Below, in pieces: positions 8,114 through 13,473 of a stretch of 13,473 nt of DNA (within the stretch, counting starts at the first letter, position 1; each line of letters begins with the position of its first letter). A model generated the notes under the pieces. That model did not search any database, was not told the DNA's origin, and saw only the letters and a list, made by a program, of their open reading frames with translations. The translations under genes were made by a program, and so were the position numbers. This stretch comes from Woeseia sp964560775 (GTDB lineage: Bacteria > Pseudomonadota > Gammaproteobacteria > Steroidobacterales > Woeseiaceae), in the NCBI GenBank assembly GCA_964560775.1, contig CAZLNH010000089.1, positions 1 through 13,473 of the forward strand. Reading direction: 5' to 3'.

Positions 8114-9139
8114 CTAGGGAGCAGCGGTCTCCCGTACCATGACCGAGTCCATAAAACTGACAATTCGTCCGGGCAGGTAGTAGTGCGGCTGCCAGGGTGT
8201 GCCGCCGTCGACAAAGCCGACGTGGCCACCGGCCTCGCTGATCTCGAGTGTGACGCAGTCGGCAATCTCGTCGTCTTCCGGAACGATGTCAGGTGTCAGG
8301 AACGGATCATCGAGCGCGTTGATGATCAGCGTCGGCCGGGCGATCCGGTCGAGAAAGGCGCCCGAGCCTGCGCGGTCGTAGTAGTCGTCCTTGCCGCTGA
8401 ATCCATGCAGCGGTGCGGTGACGGCGTCATCGAATTCCGCGAACGTGGTTGCCGCCATTGCTCGCTGATAGTCAAAGGCGGCTGTGTCCGGGTCGAATTT
8501 TCGCGCCACGGAGTTCTTCATGCGCTTTAGGAGAAAAAACTGGTAAATCCTTGAAAAACCGGTCGAAAGAGCCTCGGAGGATCGGTGAAGATTCAGTGGC
8601 ACAGACACCGCGGCGGCGGCACACAAGGGCGTCGCTGCACCGCTTTCACCCAGGTATTTCAGCAGCACATTGCCGCCCAGGGAGTAGCCCGCGGCCATGA
8701 TCGGACCTCGATGGCCTTTGCTCCGCAGCGTCTCGAGGAAAAAGCGGATATCGTCAGTCTCTCCAGCGTGATAGCGGCGCGGCAGGCGGTTGCGGTAGTC
8801 CCCGCAATCGCGAAAGTGCAGCACCGCCGCGCGCCAGCCGCGCTCCGCCGCGGCGTGGAGCAACTGCCGACAGTACGAAGACTTTGCTGACCCTTCGAGA
8901 CCGTGCAGGATGACGAGCATCGGCCGCTCGTAGCGATCGCCGCGGGCATGTGCTGCCAGCCAGTCAACGACTGTCACGTCGCCGTCAGGCAGTTCCAGCC
9001 ACTCACTGGTCAGGGGTGGACGCGGTGCCCGCGCCCAGGGCAGGGCTGGATATATAGTCTGCAAATGCCGTCCCCGCAACCAGCGGGCGGGCCGGAACGG
9101 GCTGTCGCGAATGCGCTTGTTGTCAGGATCGTGGGTCAC
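8114..9139 (-). CDS. yheT: YheT-type alpha/beta-fold hydrolase, GTG start
   Basis: This 341-aa serine hydrolase belongs to the YheT/ABHD1-3-like family (putative esterase). Its physiological substrate is not established. The family opening is LRGRHLQTIYP at 21-31, then ELPDGDVTVVDW (49-60), the oxyanion/HGLEGSAKSSYCRQLL segment (79-94), and HFRDCGDYRNRLPRRYHAGETDD. The nucleophile elbow GYSLGGN gives Ser153, Asp277 or Asp278 is the likely acid (NALDDPF), and His306 (GGHVGF) completes the triad. The only usable upstream start in this frame is GTG at 9139; a stop closes the frame at 9206-9208. The GTG has no Shine-Dalgarno. It overlaps the stop of a 21-codon ORF (GTGA) and lies 27 nt beyond an intrinsic terminator, so expression may depend on readthrough and coupling. 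HD-GYP follows 45 nt downstream. Confidence 0.9.
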   Translation of the reverse strand: MTHDPDNKRIRDSPFRPARWLRGRHLQTIYPALPWARAPRPPLTSEWLELPDGDVTVVDWLAAHARGDRYERPMLVILHGLEGSAKSSYCRQLLHAAAERGWRAAVLHFRDCGDYRNRLPRRYHAGETDDIRFFLETLRSKGHRGPIMAAGYSLGGNVLLKYLGESGAATPLCAAAAVSVPLNLHRSSEALSTGFSRIYQFFLLKRMKNSVARKFDPDTAAFDYQRAMAATTFAEFDDAVTAPLHGFSGKDDYYDRAGSGAFLDRIARPTLIINALDDPFLTPDIVPEDDEIADCVTLEISEAGGHVGFVDGGTPWQPHYYLPGRIVSFMDSVMVRETAAP

Positions 9140-9201
9140 GTTGACGGAGATGGGGCCGCAAGGCGAAAAAAAGCCCCCTGCTTGCGCAGGGGGCCAGCCA
9201 T
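9136..9201 (-). CDS. Possible 21-aa leader ORF crossing the terminator and overlapping the hydrolase start
   Basis: An ATG at 9201 is preceded by GGAG (9215-9212) at 10 nt. It opens 21 codons (beginning MAGPLRKQGAFFRL) that run straight through the intrinsic terminator. They end in a TGA whose first two bases are the last two of the hydrolase GTG (9139-9136, GTGA). The GGAG is in the 5' arm of a 5-bp hairpin (GGAGT/ACTCC) that ends right before the ATG. Known leader-peptide systems use such geometry, but the ORF is short and could be chance. Coding is unproven. Confidence 0.25.
   Translation of the reverse strand: MAGPLRKQGAFFRLAAPSPST
9166..9194 (-). terminator. Strong intrinsic terminator, 9-bp GC stem, GCAA loop, seven U
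   Basis: On the minus strand GCCCCCTGC (9194-9186), loop GCAA, GCAGGGGGC (9181-9173) and a run of seven T (9172-9166) form a textbook Rho-independent terminator. It can end phaR readthrough transcripts as well as the short RNA started at 9260. There is no matching T run on the plus strand, so it acts in one direction. Confidence 0.9.
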
Positions 9202-9260
9202 GGAGTTAACACTCCTTCAGGCATTTGCAGCAGGGGGCGGGGGAGCGAATCCCTGCTGCA
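9166..9260 (-). ncRNA. Candidate small RNA / attenuator leader of about 95 nt
   Basis: A promoter 7 nt upstream predicts transcription starting near 9260. The RNA would fold into three hairpins. The first is an 11-bp perfect stem (9251-9261 with 9225-9235) around a 15-nt loop rich in C (CGCTCCCCCGCC). The second is a 5-bp stem GGAGT/ACTCC with loop GTTA (9215-9202). The third is the terminator stem GCCCCCTGC/GCAGGGGGC with loop GCAA, followed by seven U (9194-9166). The 9-mer GCCCCCTGC occurs both in the first hairpin and in the terminator, so alternative pairings exist. No homology to 6S, 4.5S, tmRNA or RNase P RNA is apparent. It lies between phaR and the hydrolase, so it is either a free sRNA or a leader controlling the hydrolase operon. 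Confidence 0.6.
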
Positions 9261-9266
9261 ACGCAC

Positions 9267-9295
9267 AAAATAGCGATTCGTCCGGTTGCTGTCAA
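9267..9295 (-). promoter_or_regulatory. Sigma70-type promoter for the small RNA / leader
   Basis: On the minus strand TTGACA (9295-9290) matches the -35 consensus at all six bases. A 17-bp spacer follows, then TATTTT (9272-9267), which matches the -10 at four of six including the key TA and final T. The predicted start at about 9260 falls on the first base pairs of the first hairpin, which supports this being a real transcript start. It lies in the 3' intergenic region just past the phaR stop. Confidence 0.65.
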
Positions 9296-9325
9296 GTGCC
9301 CGTTTCCGGATTGTTCAATTTCGTC

Positions 9326-9832
9326 TCAGCCCGCCTTTTTGCGGTCCTCCGCCAGTTTCGCATCGTCGTCGGCCAGGTCGCGTCCGGTGCCGGTAAAGCG
9401 CCGGAATACCTCGTCCTGCAGGGACTTCCAGCGATTGAAATTTTTCTGGGCCACGTCCGCCACGGCCCCTATGGGGTCGACGCCGACAACTTTCTTGACC
9501 TGCCCGCGAATTGCCTGCTGCTGCGTCATGAACAGCTTCATGCTCTGTTCCAGGTACTTAGCCATGAATTCCGGCATTACCTTGCCGTAGGACCGGATCA
9601 CCTGTGACAGGAAATCCCGGCTCATGACCGCGTCGCCGTGCTGTTCCTGTTCGCTGATGACCTGCAGTAGTATCGACCGCGTGATGTCATCGCCGCTCTT
9701 TTTGTCGATAACGGTGAAATCCACCTTGCGCAGCACCAGTTCACGGACGTCAGCCAGCGTGATATAGCGGCTTTCCTCAGTGTCGTACAGTCGGCGGTTG
9801 GGGTATTTCTTGATAATGCGGGTTGCAGTCAT
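9326..9832 (-). CDS. phaR: PhaR/PhbR-type polyhydroxyalkanoate synthesis regulator
   Basis: PhaR represses phasin and PHA genes and senses polyhydroxybutyrate granules by binding the polymer. With the ATG at 9832 it is 168 aa. Residues 6-18, IIKKYPNRRLYDT, are the unmistakable start of the PHB_acc N-terminal DNA-binding domain, continuing through ITLADVRELVL and DITRSILLQVI. Residues about 75-110 (SYGKVMPEFMAKYLEQSMKLF) are the PHB accumulation regulatory segment. The C terminus is charged and probably helical. An ATG ten codons upstream (9862) has no ribosome-binding site and adds unconserved residues, while 9832 has GAG 6 nt upstream and starts next to the conserved domain. The 133 nt between gluQ and phaR show no clear promoter. 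No PHA synthase or phasin gene is in the window, so the link to storage rests on family knowledge. Confidence 0.9.
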   Translation of the reverse strand: MTATRIIKKYPNRRLYDTEESRYITLADVRELVLRKVDFTVIDKKSGDDITRSILLQVISEQEQHGDAVMSRDFLSQVIRSYGKVMPEFMAKYLEQSMKLFMTQQQAIRGQVKKVVGVDPIGAVADVAQKNFNRWKSLQDEVFRRFTGTGRDLADDDAKLAEDRKKAG

Positions 9833-9965
9833 GGGGTACTCGTGTCGGTGATCGCGATGCACGGCACGTCTGCTGCAGCCGGCGTCGCGCCAGAGAGTCC
9901 GCGGTCCGGGCGGCGGCGAGCATCAGAGCATGTGCTGAATAGCGGCACCATGTTCGGGATGGCGC

Positions 9966-10895
9966 CTACGATAGCCCATTTTGGTCCTCAGCCAAAGTAT
10001 CGGGCAGGCGAATGATACGCTTGCGGCCTTGCAAACGGGCAGGTTGCCAATGCCCCACGGCCCAGCTCCACAATTCGGTCAGGCGGGCGCCGTCGAGATC
10101 GGAACTGACCGGCAGTTCGAGGGCCCGGAAGGCCGCCAGCAGCGTGGGCGCAGGCGCGACCGTATCAATCGCCGGTGCACCGGTCTGCTTGCTCAGTTTC
10201 TGGCCCGCACGGTTTGCAGCGACCGGAATGTGCCAATAGTCCGGAGTCGGTAGTCCCAGCAAGCGCTGCAGGTAAATCTGCCGAGGCGTCGAGTCCAGCA
10301 AATCGATGCCGCGCACCACTTCGGTGATTTGATCGGCGGCGTCGTCGACGACGACGGCCAGGTGATAGGCGATCAGGCCATCGCGCCGGTGAATGATGAA
10401 GTCGCCGGACTCCGACTCGAGGTGCTGCGCCTGCGGGCCCTGCAATCCGTCCGAAAAACACACGGCCTCGTCGTTGGTACGAACGCGAATGGCATACCGG
10501 GTAGCGAGGGTGCCATCGCGGCAGGTTCCGGGATAGATGGTGCCCAGGGTACCCTGCGGTGCATCGCCCAGTTCGCGCCGCGAACACCCGCAACGGTAAG
10601 CGAACCCTTGTTGTTGCAACGTCTCAATGGCGTCGAGGTGCTGCTGCCGGTGCTGACTTTGGAAGGTCACGGATCCATGCCACTCGAATCCGTATGCATC
10701 CAGCGCGTCCATGATCAACGTGACGGCACCCGGTTGCTCGCGGGGCGGGTCGATGTCCTCAATCCGGATCAGCCACTGACCGCCGGCGGACCGCGCCTGC
10801 AGGTAACTGGCGGTTGCCGCGAGCAAGGAGCCGAAGTGCAACGGGCCGGTCGGGGAGGGGGCGAAACGGCCAACATAAGGGGCCGCTTCGCTCAC
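9966..10895 (-). CDS. gluQ: Glutamyl-Q tRNA(Asp) synthetase, GTG start
   Basis: GluQ (YadB) is a truncated glutamyl-tRNA synthetase paralogue that attaches glutamate to the queuosine base at position 34 of tRNA-Asp. The 309-aa product has YVGRFAPSPTGPLHFGSL, where HFGS (20-23) is the HIGH-type motif. RIEDIDPPRE follows, then the zinc ligands Cys102, Cys104, Tyr121 and Cys125. KLSKQ (233-237) is the KMSKS-type loop. It lacks an anticodon-binding domain, as the family does. The start is GTG at 10895, aligned with the usual N terminus, with GAGAG upstream. It follows dksA by 39 nt, the same pairing as in E. coli. The gap contains a 6-bp hairpin (GCTGGC/GCCAGC, 10909-10930) without a T run, which could be a weak attenuator. 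Confidence 0.95.
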   Translation of the reverse strand: MSEAAPYVGRFAPSPTGPLHFGSLLAATASYLQARSAGGQWLIRIEDIDPPREQPGAVTLIMDALDAYGFEWHGSVTFQSQHRQQHLDAIETLQQQGFAYRCGCSRRELGDAPQGTLGTIYPGTCRDGTLATRYAIRVRTNDEAVCFSDGLQGPQAQHLESESGDFIIHRRDGLIAYHLAVVVDDAADQITEVVRGIDLLDSTPRQIYLQRLLGLPTPDYWHIPVAANRAGQKLSKQTGAPAIDTVAPAPTLLAAFRALELPVSSDLDGARLTELWSWAVGHWQPARLQGRKRIIRLPDTLAEDQNGLS

Positions 10896-10934
10896 AGGAG
10901 GCTCTCGCGCTGGCTTCGGCAGCGGCCAGCCAGG

Positions 10935-11813
10935 TTACCGGTAGCGATCGTCCCGGTCGCGGAACTGGCGCTCGGCCATTTCACGCCGTTCCTGCGCTTC
11001 CACGCACATCGTGGCAACCGGGCGAGCTTCCAGCCGCTTCAGGCCGATTTCTTCGCCGGTCTCCTCGCAATAGCCGTAGGTTCCGTCGTCAATGCGTGCC
11101 AGCGCCGAATTGATCTTGCGAAGAAGCTTGCGCTCGCGGTCACGGGTACGCAATTCCAGGCCGAACTCCGATTCCTGTGTAGCGCGATCGTTCGGATCCG
11201 GAAAGTTGGCGGCCTCGTCCTGCATATGATGCAGCGTTCGGTCAACCTCGTTCATCAACTCACGCTTCCACGCCAGCAGAATCTCACGGAAGTGCTCCAG
11301 CTGCTCGGCATTCATGTAGTCCTCGTTGCGCGCCGGCTTGTAGGGCTCAATTCCGTGAATAGGACCAGACAAGACATCACTGCGTGCGCTGGACTTTTTC
11401 GACGTCGTCTTTCGTTTGGCGGATACTTTTTTCTTGCTCGCTTTTTTTGTACTGGCGGGCTTTTTCTTCGTACTGGCCTTTTTAGCCGAAACTTTTTTGG
11501 CCGGCGCTTTCTTGCGTGACGCCGACTTTTTCTTCGATGCCTTCTTCTTTGCGGTTTTCTTGACGGCTTTCGACTTGCTCTTCTTGCCAGCCGCTTTCTT
11601 GCTCACTTTCTTCTTCGTCGAACGCTTCTGGGCTGCAGGCTTCTTTCGTGAGACAGCCTTTTTCTTTGCTTTCTTCGATGCCGCTTTTTTCTTGGTCACT
11701 TTGGCCTTCTTGCCTGTCGTTTTCTTCCGTGAAACTGCCTTCTTCGAAGCAGCCGTTTTACGGGCGGTACCAGCCTTCTTGCGCTTCTTGCTCGCGGTCT
11801 TTTTTGCGGGCAT
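10935..11813 (-). CDS. dksA: RNA polymerase-binding factor DksA with long histone-H1-like lysine-rich N-terminal tail
   Basis: DksA enters the RNA polymerase secondary channel and with ppGpp adjusts promoter output. The protein is 292 aa, about twice the E. coli length of 151. Residues 1-144 are low-complexity Lys/Ala/Ser/Thr (about 60 Lys), resembling histone H1 tails or AlgP. From about 154 (GIEPY) the sequence is an ordinary DksA: EDYMNAEQLEHFR, then the coiled-coil with EVDRTLHHMQDEAANFPDPNDRA. Asp206 and Asp209 at the coiled-coil tip are the pair needed for activity. LELRTRDRERKLL and the globular domain follow. The zinc finger has only two of four Cys (Cys249, Thr252, Cys270, Ala273), a common variant. 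ATG 11813 is chosen because AGGAG lies 6 nt upstream and the likely promoter start at about 11840 excludes an ATG at 11870. gluQ follows 39 nt downstream. Confidence 0.95.
   Translation of the reverse strand: MPAKKTASKKRKKAGTARKTAASKKAVSRKKTTGKKAKVTKKKAASKKAKKKAVSRKKPAAQKRSTKKKVSKKAAGKKSKSKAVKKTAKKKASKKKSASRKKAPAKKVSAKKASTKKKPASTKKASKKKVSAKRKTTSKKSSARSDVLSGPIHGIEPYKPARNEDYMNAEQLEHFREILLAWKRELMNEVDRTLHHMQDEAANFPDPNDRATQESEFGLELRTRDRERKLLRKINSALARIDDGTYGYCEETGEEIGLKRLEARPVATMCVEAQERREMAERQFRDRDDRYR
11382..11813 (-). repeat. Low-complexity lysine-rich coding tract in dksA
   Basis: These 432 nt encode residues 1-144 of DksA. The coding strand is strongly purine-rich because of AAG/AAA lysine codons, interrupted by Ala, Ser and Thr codons. 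Short units of the type SKK, AKK and KKKxS recur without a fixed period. Such tracts commonly change length by slippage, and the tail is likely disordered and highly positive. It is coding, not a spacer. Confidence 0.85.
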
Positions 11814-11846
11814 TTTCGACTCCTGCCGGTCCGAGAAAAACGCGGG

Positions 11847-11875
11847 ATTATACATTGGTTGGGGCCACATGGAAG
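11847..11875 (-). promoter_or_regulatory. Likely dksA promoter with perfect TATAAT and GC-rich discriminator
   Basis: On the minus strand TATAAT (11852-11847) is a perfect -10. With a 17-bp spacer the -35 is CTTCCA (11875-11870), a three-of-six match. CCCGCG directly follows the -10, a GC-rich discriminator of the type inhibited by DksA/ppGpp, which would fit the negative autoregulation known for E. coli dksA. The start at about 11840-11841 gives a leader of about 27 nt containing AGGAG. Confidence 0.65.
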
Positions 11876-12113
11876 CCTAATTTCCGGGGCTCTCGAGGCC
11901 CGTTCCGGCAGCCGCTCCGGGGGACTGGTGCGGCATCCGCAGCGGGCTGAATACGCCCGTCGTGTACACTTCCATCAGGGCTGCAGCGCCTGGCGACTCA
12001 GGCGCCTGCAGCCACGAAAACGCGAGTGTGTCTTTTCCTGGCGACAATCGTTTTATCAGTCGAATTACATTACACTAGAGTGATTTGACGGACCACTGGC
12101 ATACATCCAGCAA
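11876..12113. other. Intergenic region between divergent dksA and smc
   Basis: No ORF worth calling lies here. On the plus strand I see a GGGC/GCCC hairpin near 11887-11901, CGGGC/GCCCG at 11943-11959, the 8-bp palindrome GTGTACAC (11962-11969), and the long hairpin listed separately. The second half becomes AT-richer. TACATT/TACACT (12066-12076) could be an smc -10, but no convincing -35 sits at the right distance. The smc ATG has no clear Shine-Dalgarno. Confidence 0.5.
11979..12013. repeat. 14-bp inverted repeat with one bulged base in the dksA-smc gap
   Basis: GGCTGCAGCGCCTG (11979-11992), a 6-nt loop GCGACT, then CAGGCGC, a bulged C (12006) and TGCAGCC (12007-12013) form a 14-bp stem. 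Neither strand has a following T run, so it is not a standard terminator. It may be an operator, part of an unannotated RNA, or a boundary between the divergent genes. Confidence 0.6.
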
Positions 12114-13473
12114 ATGCGTTTAAGCAAAATAAAGCTCGCCGGCTTCAAATCCTTCGTAGACCCCACCACCATTCCCTTTCCCAGCAATCTTGTAGGCGTT
12201 GTCGGGCCGAACGGTTGCGGTAAATCAAACGTCATTGACGCGGTTCGGTGGGTCATGGGCGAGAGTTCCGCCAGCCGTTTGCGTGGCGACTCGATCACGG
12301 ACGTGATTTTCAATGGATCAAGTGCCAGGAAGCCGGTTGGTGCCGCATCCGTCGAACTGCTTTTTGACAATTCCGAGACGACATTGGAAGGGCAGTATGC
12401 CAAGTATGCGGAGATAGGCATTCGCCGCGAAGTGTCGCGGGACGGGATCTCGTCGTATTACTTGAATGGCACACGTTGCCGGCGCAAGGATATAACGGGC
12501 GTGTTCATGGGCACCGGGCTCGGTCCCCGCAGCTATTCGATCATTGAACAGGGCATGATTTCCCGGCTGATCGAGGCGAAGCCCGAGGAAATGCGGATGT
12601 TCATTGAGGAAGCGGCCGGAATTTCGAAATACAAGGAGCGGCGCCGCGAAACGTCAAATCGGATCAAACACACCAAGGAAAATCTTGATCGGCTGATGGA
12701 CCTGCTGGATGAGGTCGAGAAACAGCTGAAACACCTTGATCGGCAGGCGCGGACCGCCGAGCGTTACGGACGGCTGAAAGATGAGGAGCGTCGGGCCGAA
12801 GCCGATCTGTTGGGACTCAAGCTTCGCGAACTGGATGCCAATGCCCGCCGCGTAGCCGCAACGCTGGCCGACAGCGAAACCGCATTGCAGGCCGCGATCG
12901 CCGAGCAGCGCCGGATCGAGGCACGGATCGAACGTTCGCGCGAGCTGCAAAGTGAACGCAGCGATGCATTCAATGTCGTGCAAGGCCGATACTATAAGAC
13001 GGGATCGGAGATAGCGCGCCTTGAACAGGCGATTGAACACGCCCAGGACTTGCGTGAGCGCCAGCGCCAGGACCTGGAACAGGCCGTGCAGGGCGCCCGG
13101 GAAATTGCGGCGCATATCAACCAGGACCAGACCCAGATCGAGCAGCTGGAGTTGACGCTGAGTGAACTGGTCCCGGGGCTCGAAGAGGCCAGAGCCAGTG
13201 AGCGACGGTCAGCAGAGTCGCTGCAGCGTGCGGAGCAGGCATTGTCGGAATGGCAAGCGCGCTGGGATGACTTTTCTTCAGAAAGTAACGATGCGCAACA
13301 GGTATGCAGTATCGAGCAAAGCCGCATCGAGCAAATCGACTCACGAATTAAAAGCCTGGAAGAACGCCGCAGGAAACTCAGTGACGCTGCGCAGTCCGCG
13401 AATCCCGACGAGTTAAAGGAACGCCTTGAACAGCTTGCCGTCGAGGAGCAGCAGAAGCGCCAGGCGCGCGATG
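12114..13473 (+). CDS. smc: Chromosome segregation ATPase SMC, N-terminal part (runs off the window)
   Basis: SMC forms the ring-shaped condensin that compacts and segregates chromosomes together with ScpA and ScpB. The 453 codons present begin MRLSKIKLAGFKSFVDPTT, the standard N terminus. Walker A is GPNGCGKS at 31-38 (Lys37), followed by VIDAVRWVMGESSASRLRG. The N-lobe signatures DVIFNG, GPRSYSIIEQGMISRLIEAKPEE and FIEEAAGISKYKERRRET follow. From about residue 170 the sequence is long heptad-type coiled coil (rich in Glu, Arg, Gln, Leu) to the window end; hinge, second coil and Walker B lie beyond. No stop or frameshift is seen. The ATG is fixed by the conserved N terminus although no Shine-Dalgarno is evident. 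It is divergent from dksA. An SMC of this type implies a MukBEF-free gammaproteobacterium. Confidence 0.96.
   Translation, partial: MRLSKIKLAGFKSFVDPTTIPFPSNLVGVVGPNGCGKSNVIDAVRWVMGESSASRLRGDSITDVIFNGSSARKPVGAASVELLFDNSETTLEGQYAKYAEIGIRREVSRDGISSYYLNGTRCRRKDITGVFMGTGLGPRSYSIIEQGMISRLIEAKPEEMRMFIEEAAGISKYKERRRETSNRIKHTKENLDRLMDLLDEVEKQLKHLDRQARTAERYGRLKDEERRAEADLLGLKLRELDANARRVAATLADSETALQAAIAEQRRIEARIERSRELQSERSDAFNVVQGRYYKTGSEIARLEQAIEHAQDLRERQRQDLEQAVQGAREIAAHINQDQTQIEQLELTLSELVPGLEEARASERRSAESLQRAEQALSEWQARWDDFSSESNDAQQVCSIEQSRIEQIDSRIKSLEERRRKLSDAAQSANPDELKERLEQLAVEEQQKRQARD

Noticed and set aside
9202..9261. CsrA/RsmA-binding decoy RNA, because AGGGA and AAGGA occur in the small RNA
   Set aside because: Only two such motifs are present, and neither GGA is placed in a hairpin loop as in CsrB/RsmY-type RNAs.
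9833..9862. Upstream ATG (9862) extending PhaR by 10 residues
   Set aside because: No ribosome-binding site and unconserved residues; the conserved domain begins next to ATG 9832.
10329..11519. Plus-strand ORF of 396 codons opposite gluQ and dksA
   Set aside because: It spans two well-supported genes on the other strand, and its C terminus is Phe/Leu-rich only because it is the complement of lysine codons.
11814..11870. Upstream ATG (11870) extending DksA by 19 residues
   Set aside because: The TATAAT box lies inside this extension and no Shine-Dalgarno precedes it, while ATG 11813 has AGGAG 6 nt upstream.
11416..11880. Plus-strand ORF with many Phe/Leu/Ala residues that looks like a membrane protein
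   Set aside because: It is the complement of the lysine-rich dksA tail (AAG/AAA read as CTT/TTT), a well-known false membrane protein signal.
1..13473. CRISPR array, tRNA or rRNA genes, insertion sequences, prophage or att sites
   Set aside because: No regularly spaced repeats, no tRNA cloverleaf with T-loop sequence, no transposase or integrase motifs and no terminal repeats were found; gene content is core chromosome.

Overview
The window is about 13.5 kb of chromosome from a high-GC gammaproteobacterium. Three things point there: the infB-rbfA-truB-rpsO-pnp order, a dksA-gluQ pair, and a MukB-free SMC. A PhaR regulator and a DksA with a long lysine-rich N-terminal tail suggest a lineage near Xanthomonadales, Chromatiales, Steroidobacterales or Woeseiales rather than enterics. 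The exact genus cannot be read from the sequence.

Layout. Positions 1-5358 (+) hold the 3' part of the translation/RNA-decay operon: IF-2 (5'-truncated), RbfA, TruB, ribosomal protein S15 and PNPase. A perfect 11-bp hairpin closes this side at 5377-5407. Positions 5466-11813 are all on the minus strand. In transcription order they are dksA, gluQ, phaR, a short non-coding stretch with a promoter and a perfect intrinsic terminator, a YheT-type alpha/beta hydrolase, a DUF3391/HD-GYP protein, and an EAL protein whose GTG start overlaps the HD-GYP stop. Divergent from dksA, smc starts at 12114 (+) and runs off the end of the window.

How the genes fit together. The plus-strand block makes and matures ribosomes (initiation, 30S maturation, pseudouridylation, S15) and ends with the exonuclease that turns RNA over. 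DksA tunes transcription with ppGpp, and the GluQ gene just downstream modifies tRNA-Asp. PhaR suggests polyhydroxyalkanoate storage, although no PHA synthase is in view. The HD-GYP/EAL pair looks like a translationally coupled cyclic-di-GMP degradation or sensing module in which the EAL protein keeps all its catalytic residues and the HD-GYP protein has lost the His of its HD doublet.

The most novel-looking feature is at about 9136-9295 (minus). A strong sigma70-type promoter (TTGACA, 17 bp, TATTTT) predicts a start exactly at the foot of an 11-bp hairpin with a C-rich loop. A small hairpin enclosing a Shine-Dalgarno-like GGAG follows, then a GCAA-loop terminator with seven U. It could be a free small RNA of about 95 nt, or a leader/attenuator for the hydrolase. 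A 21-codon ORF crosses the terminator and its stop overlaps the hydrolase GTG start. The second point of interest is the DksA with about 144 residues of histone-H1-like lysine-rich tail. Everything else is conventional core-genome content.
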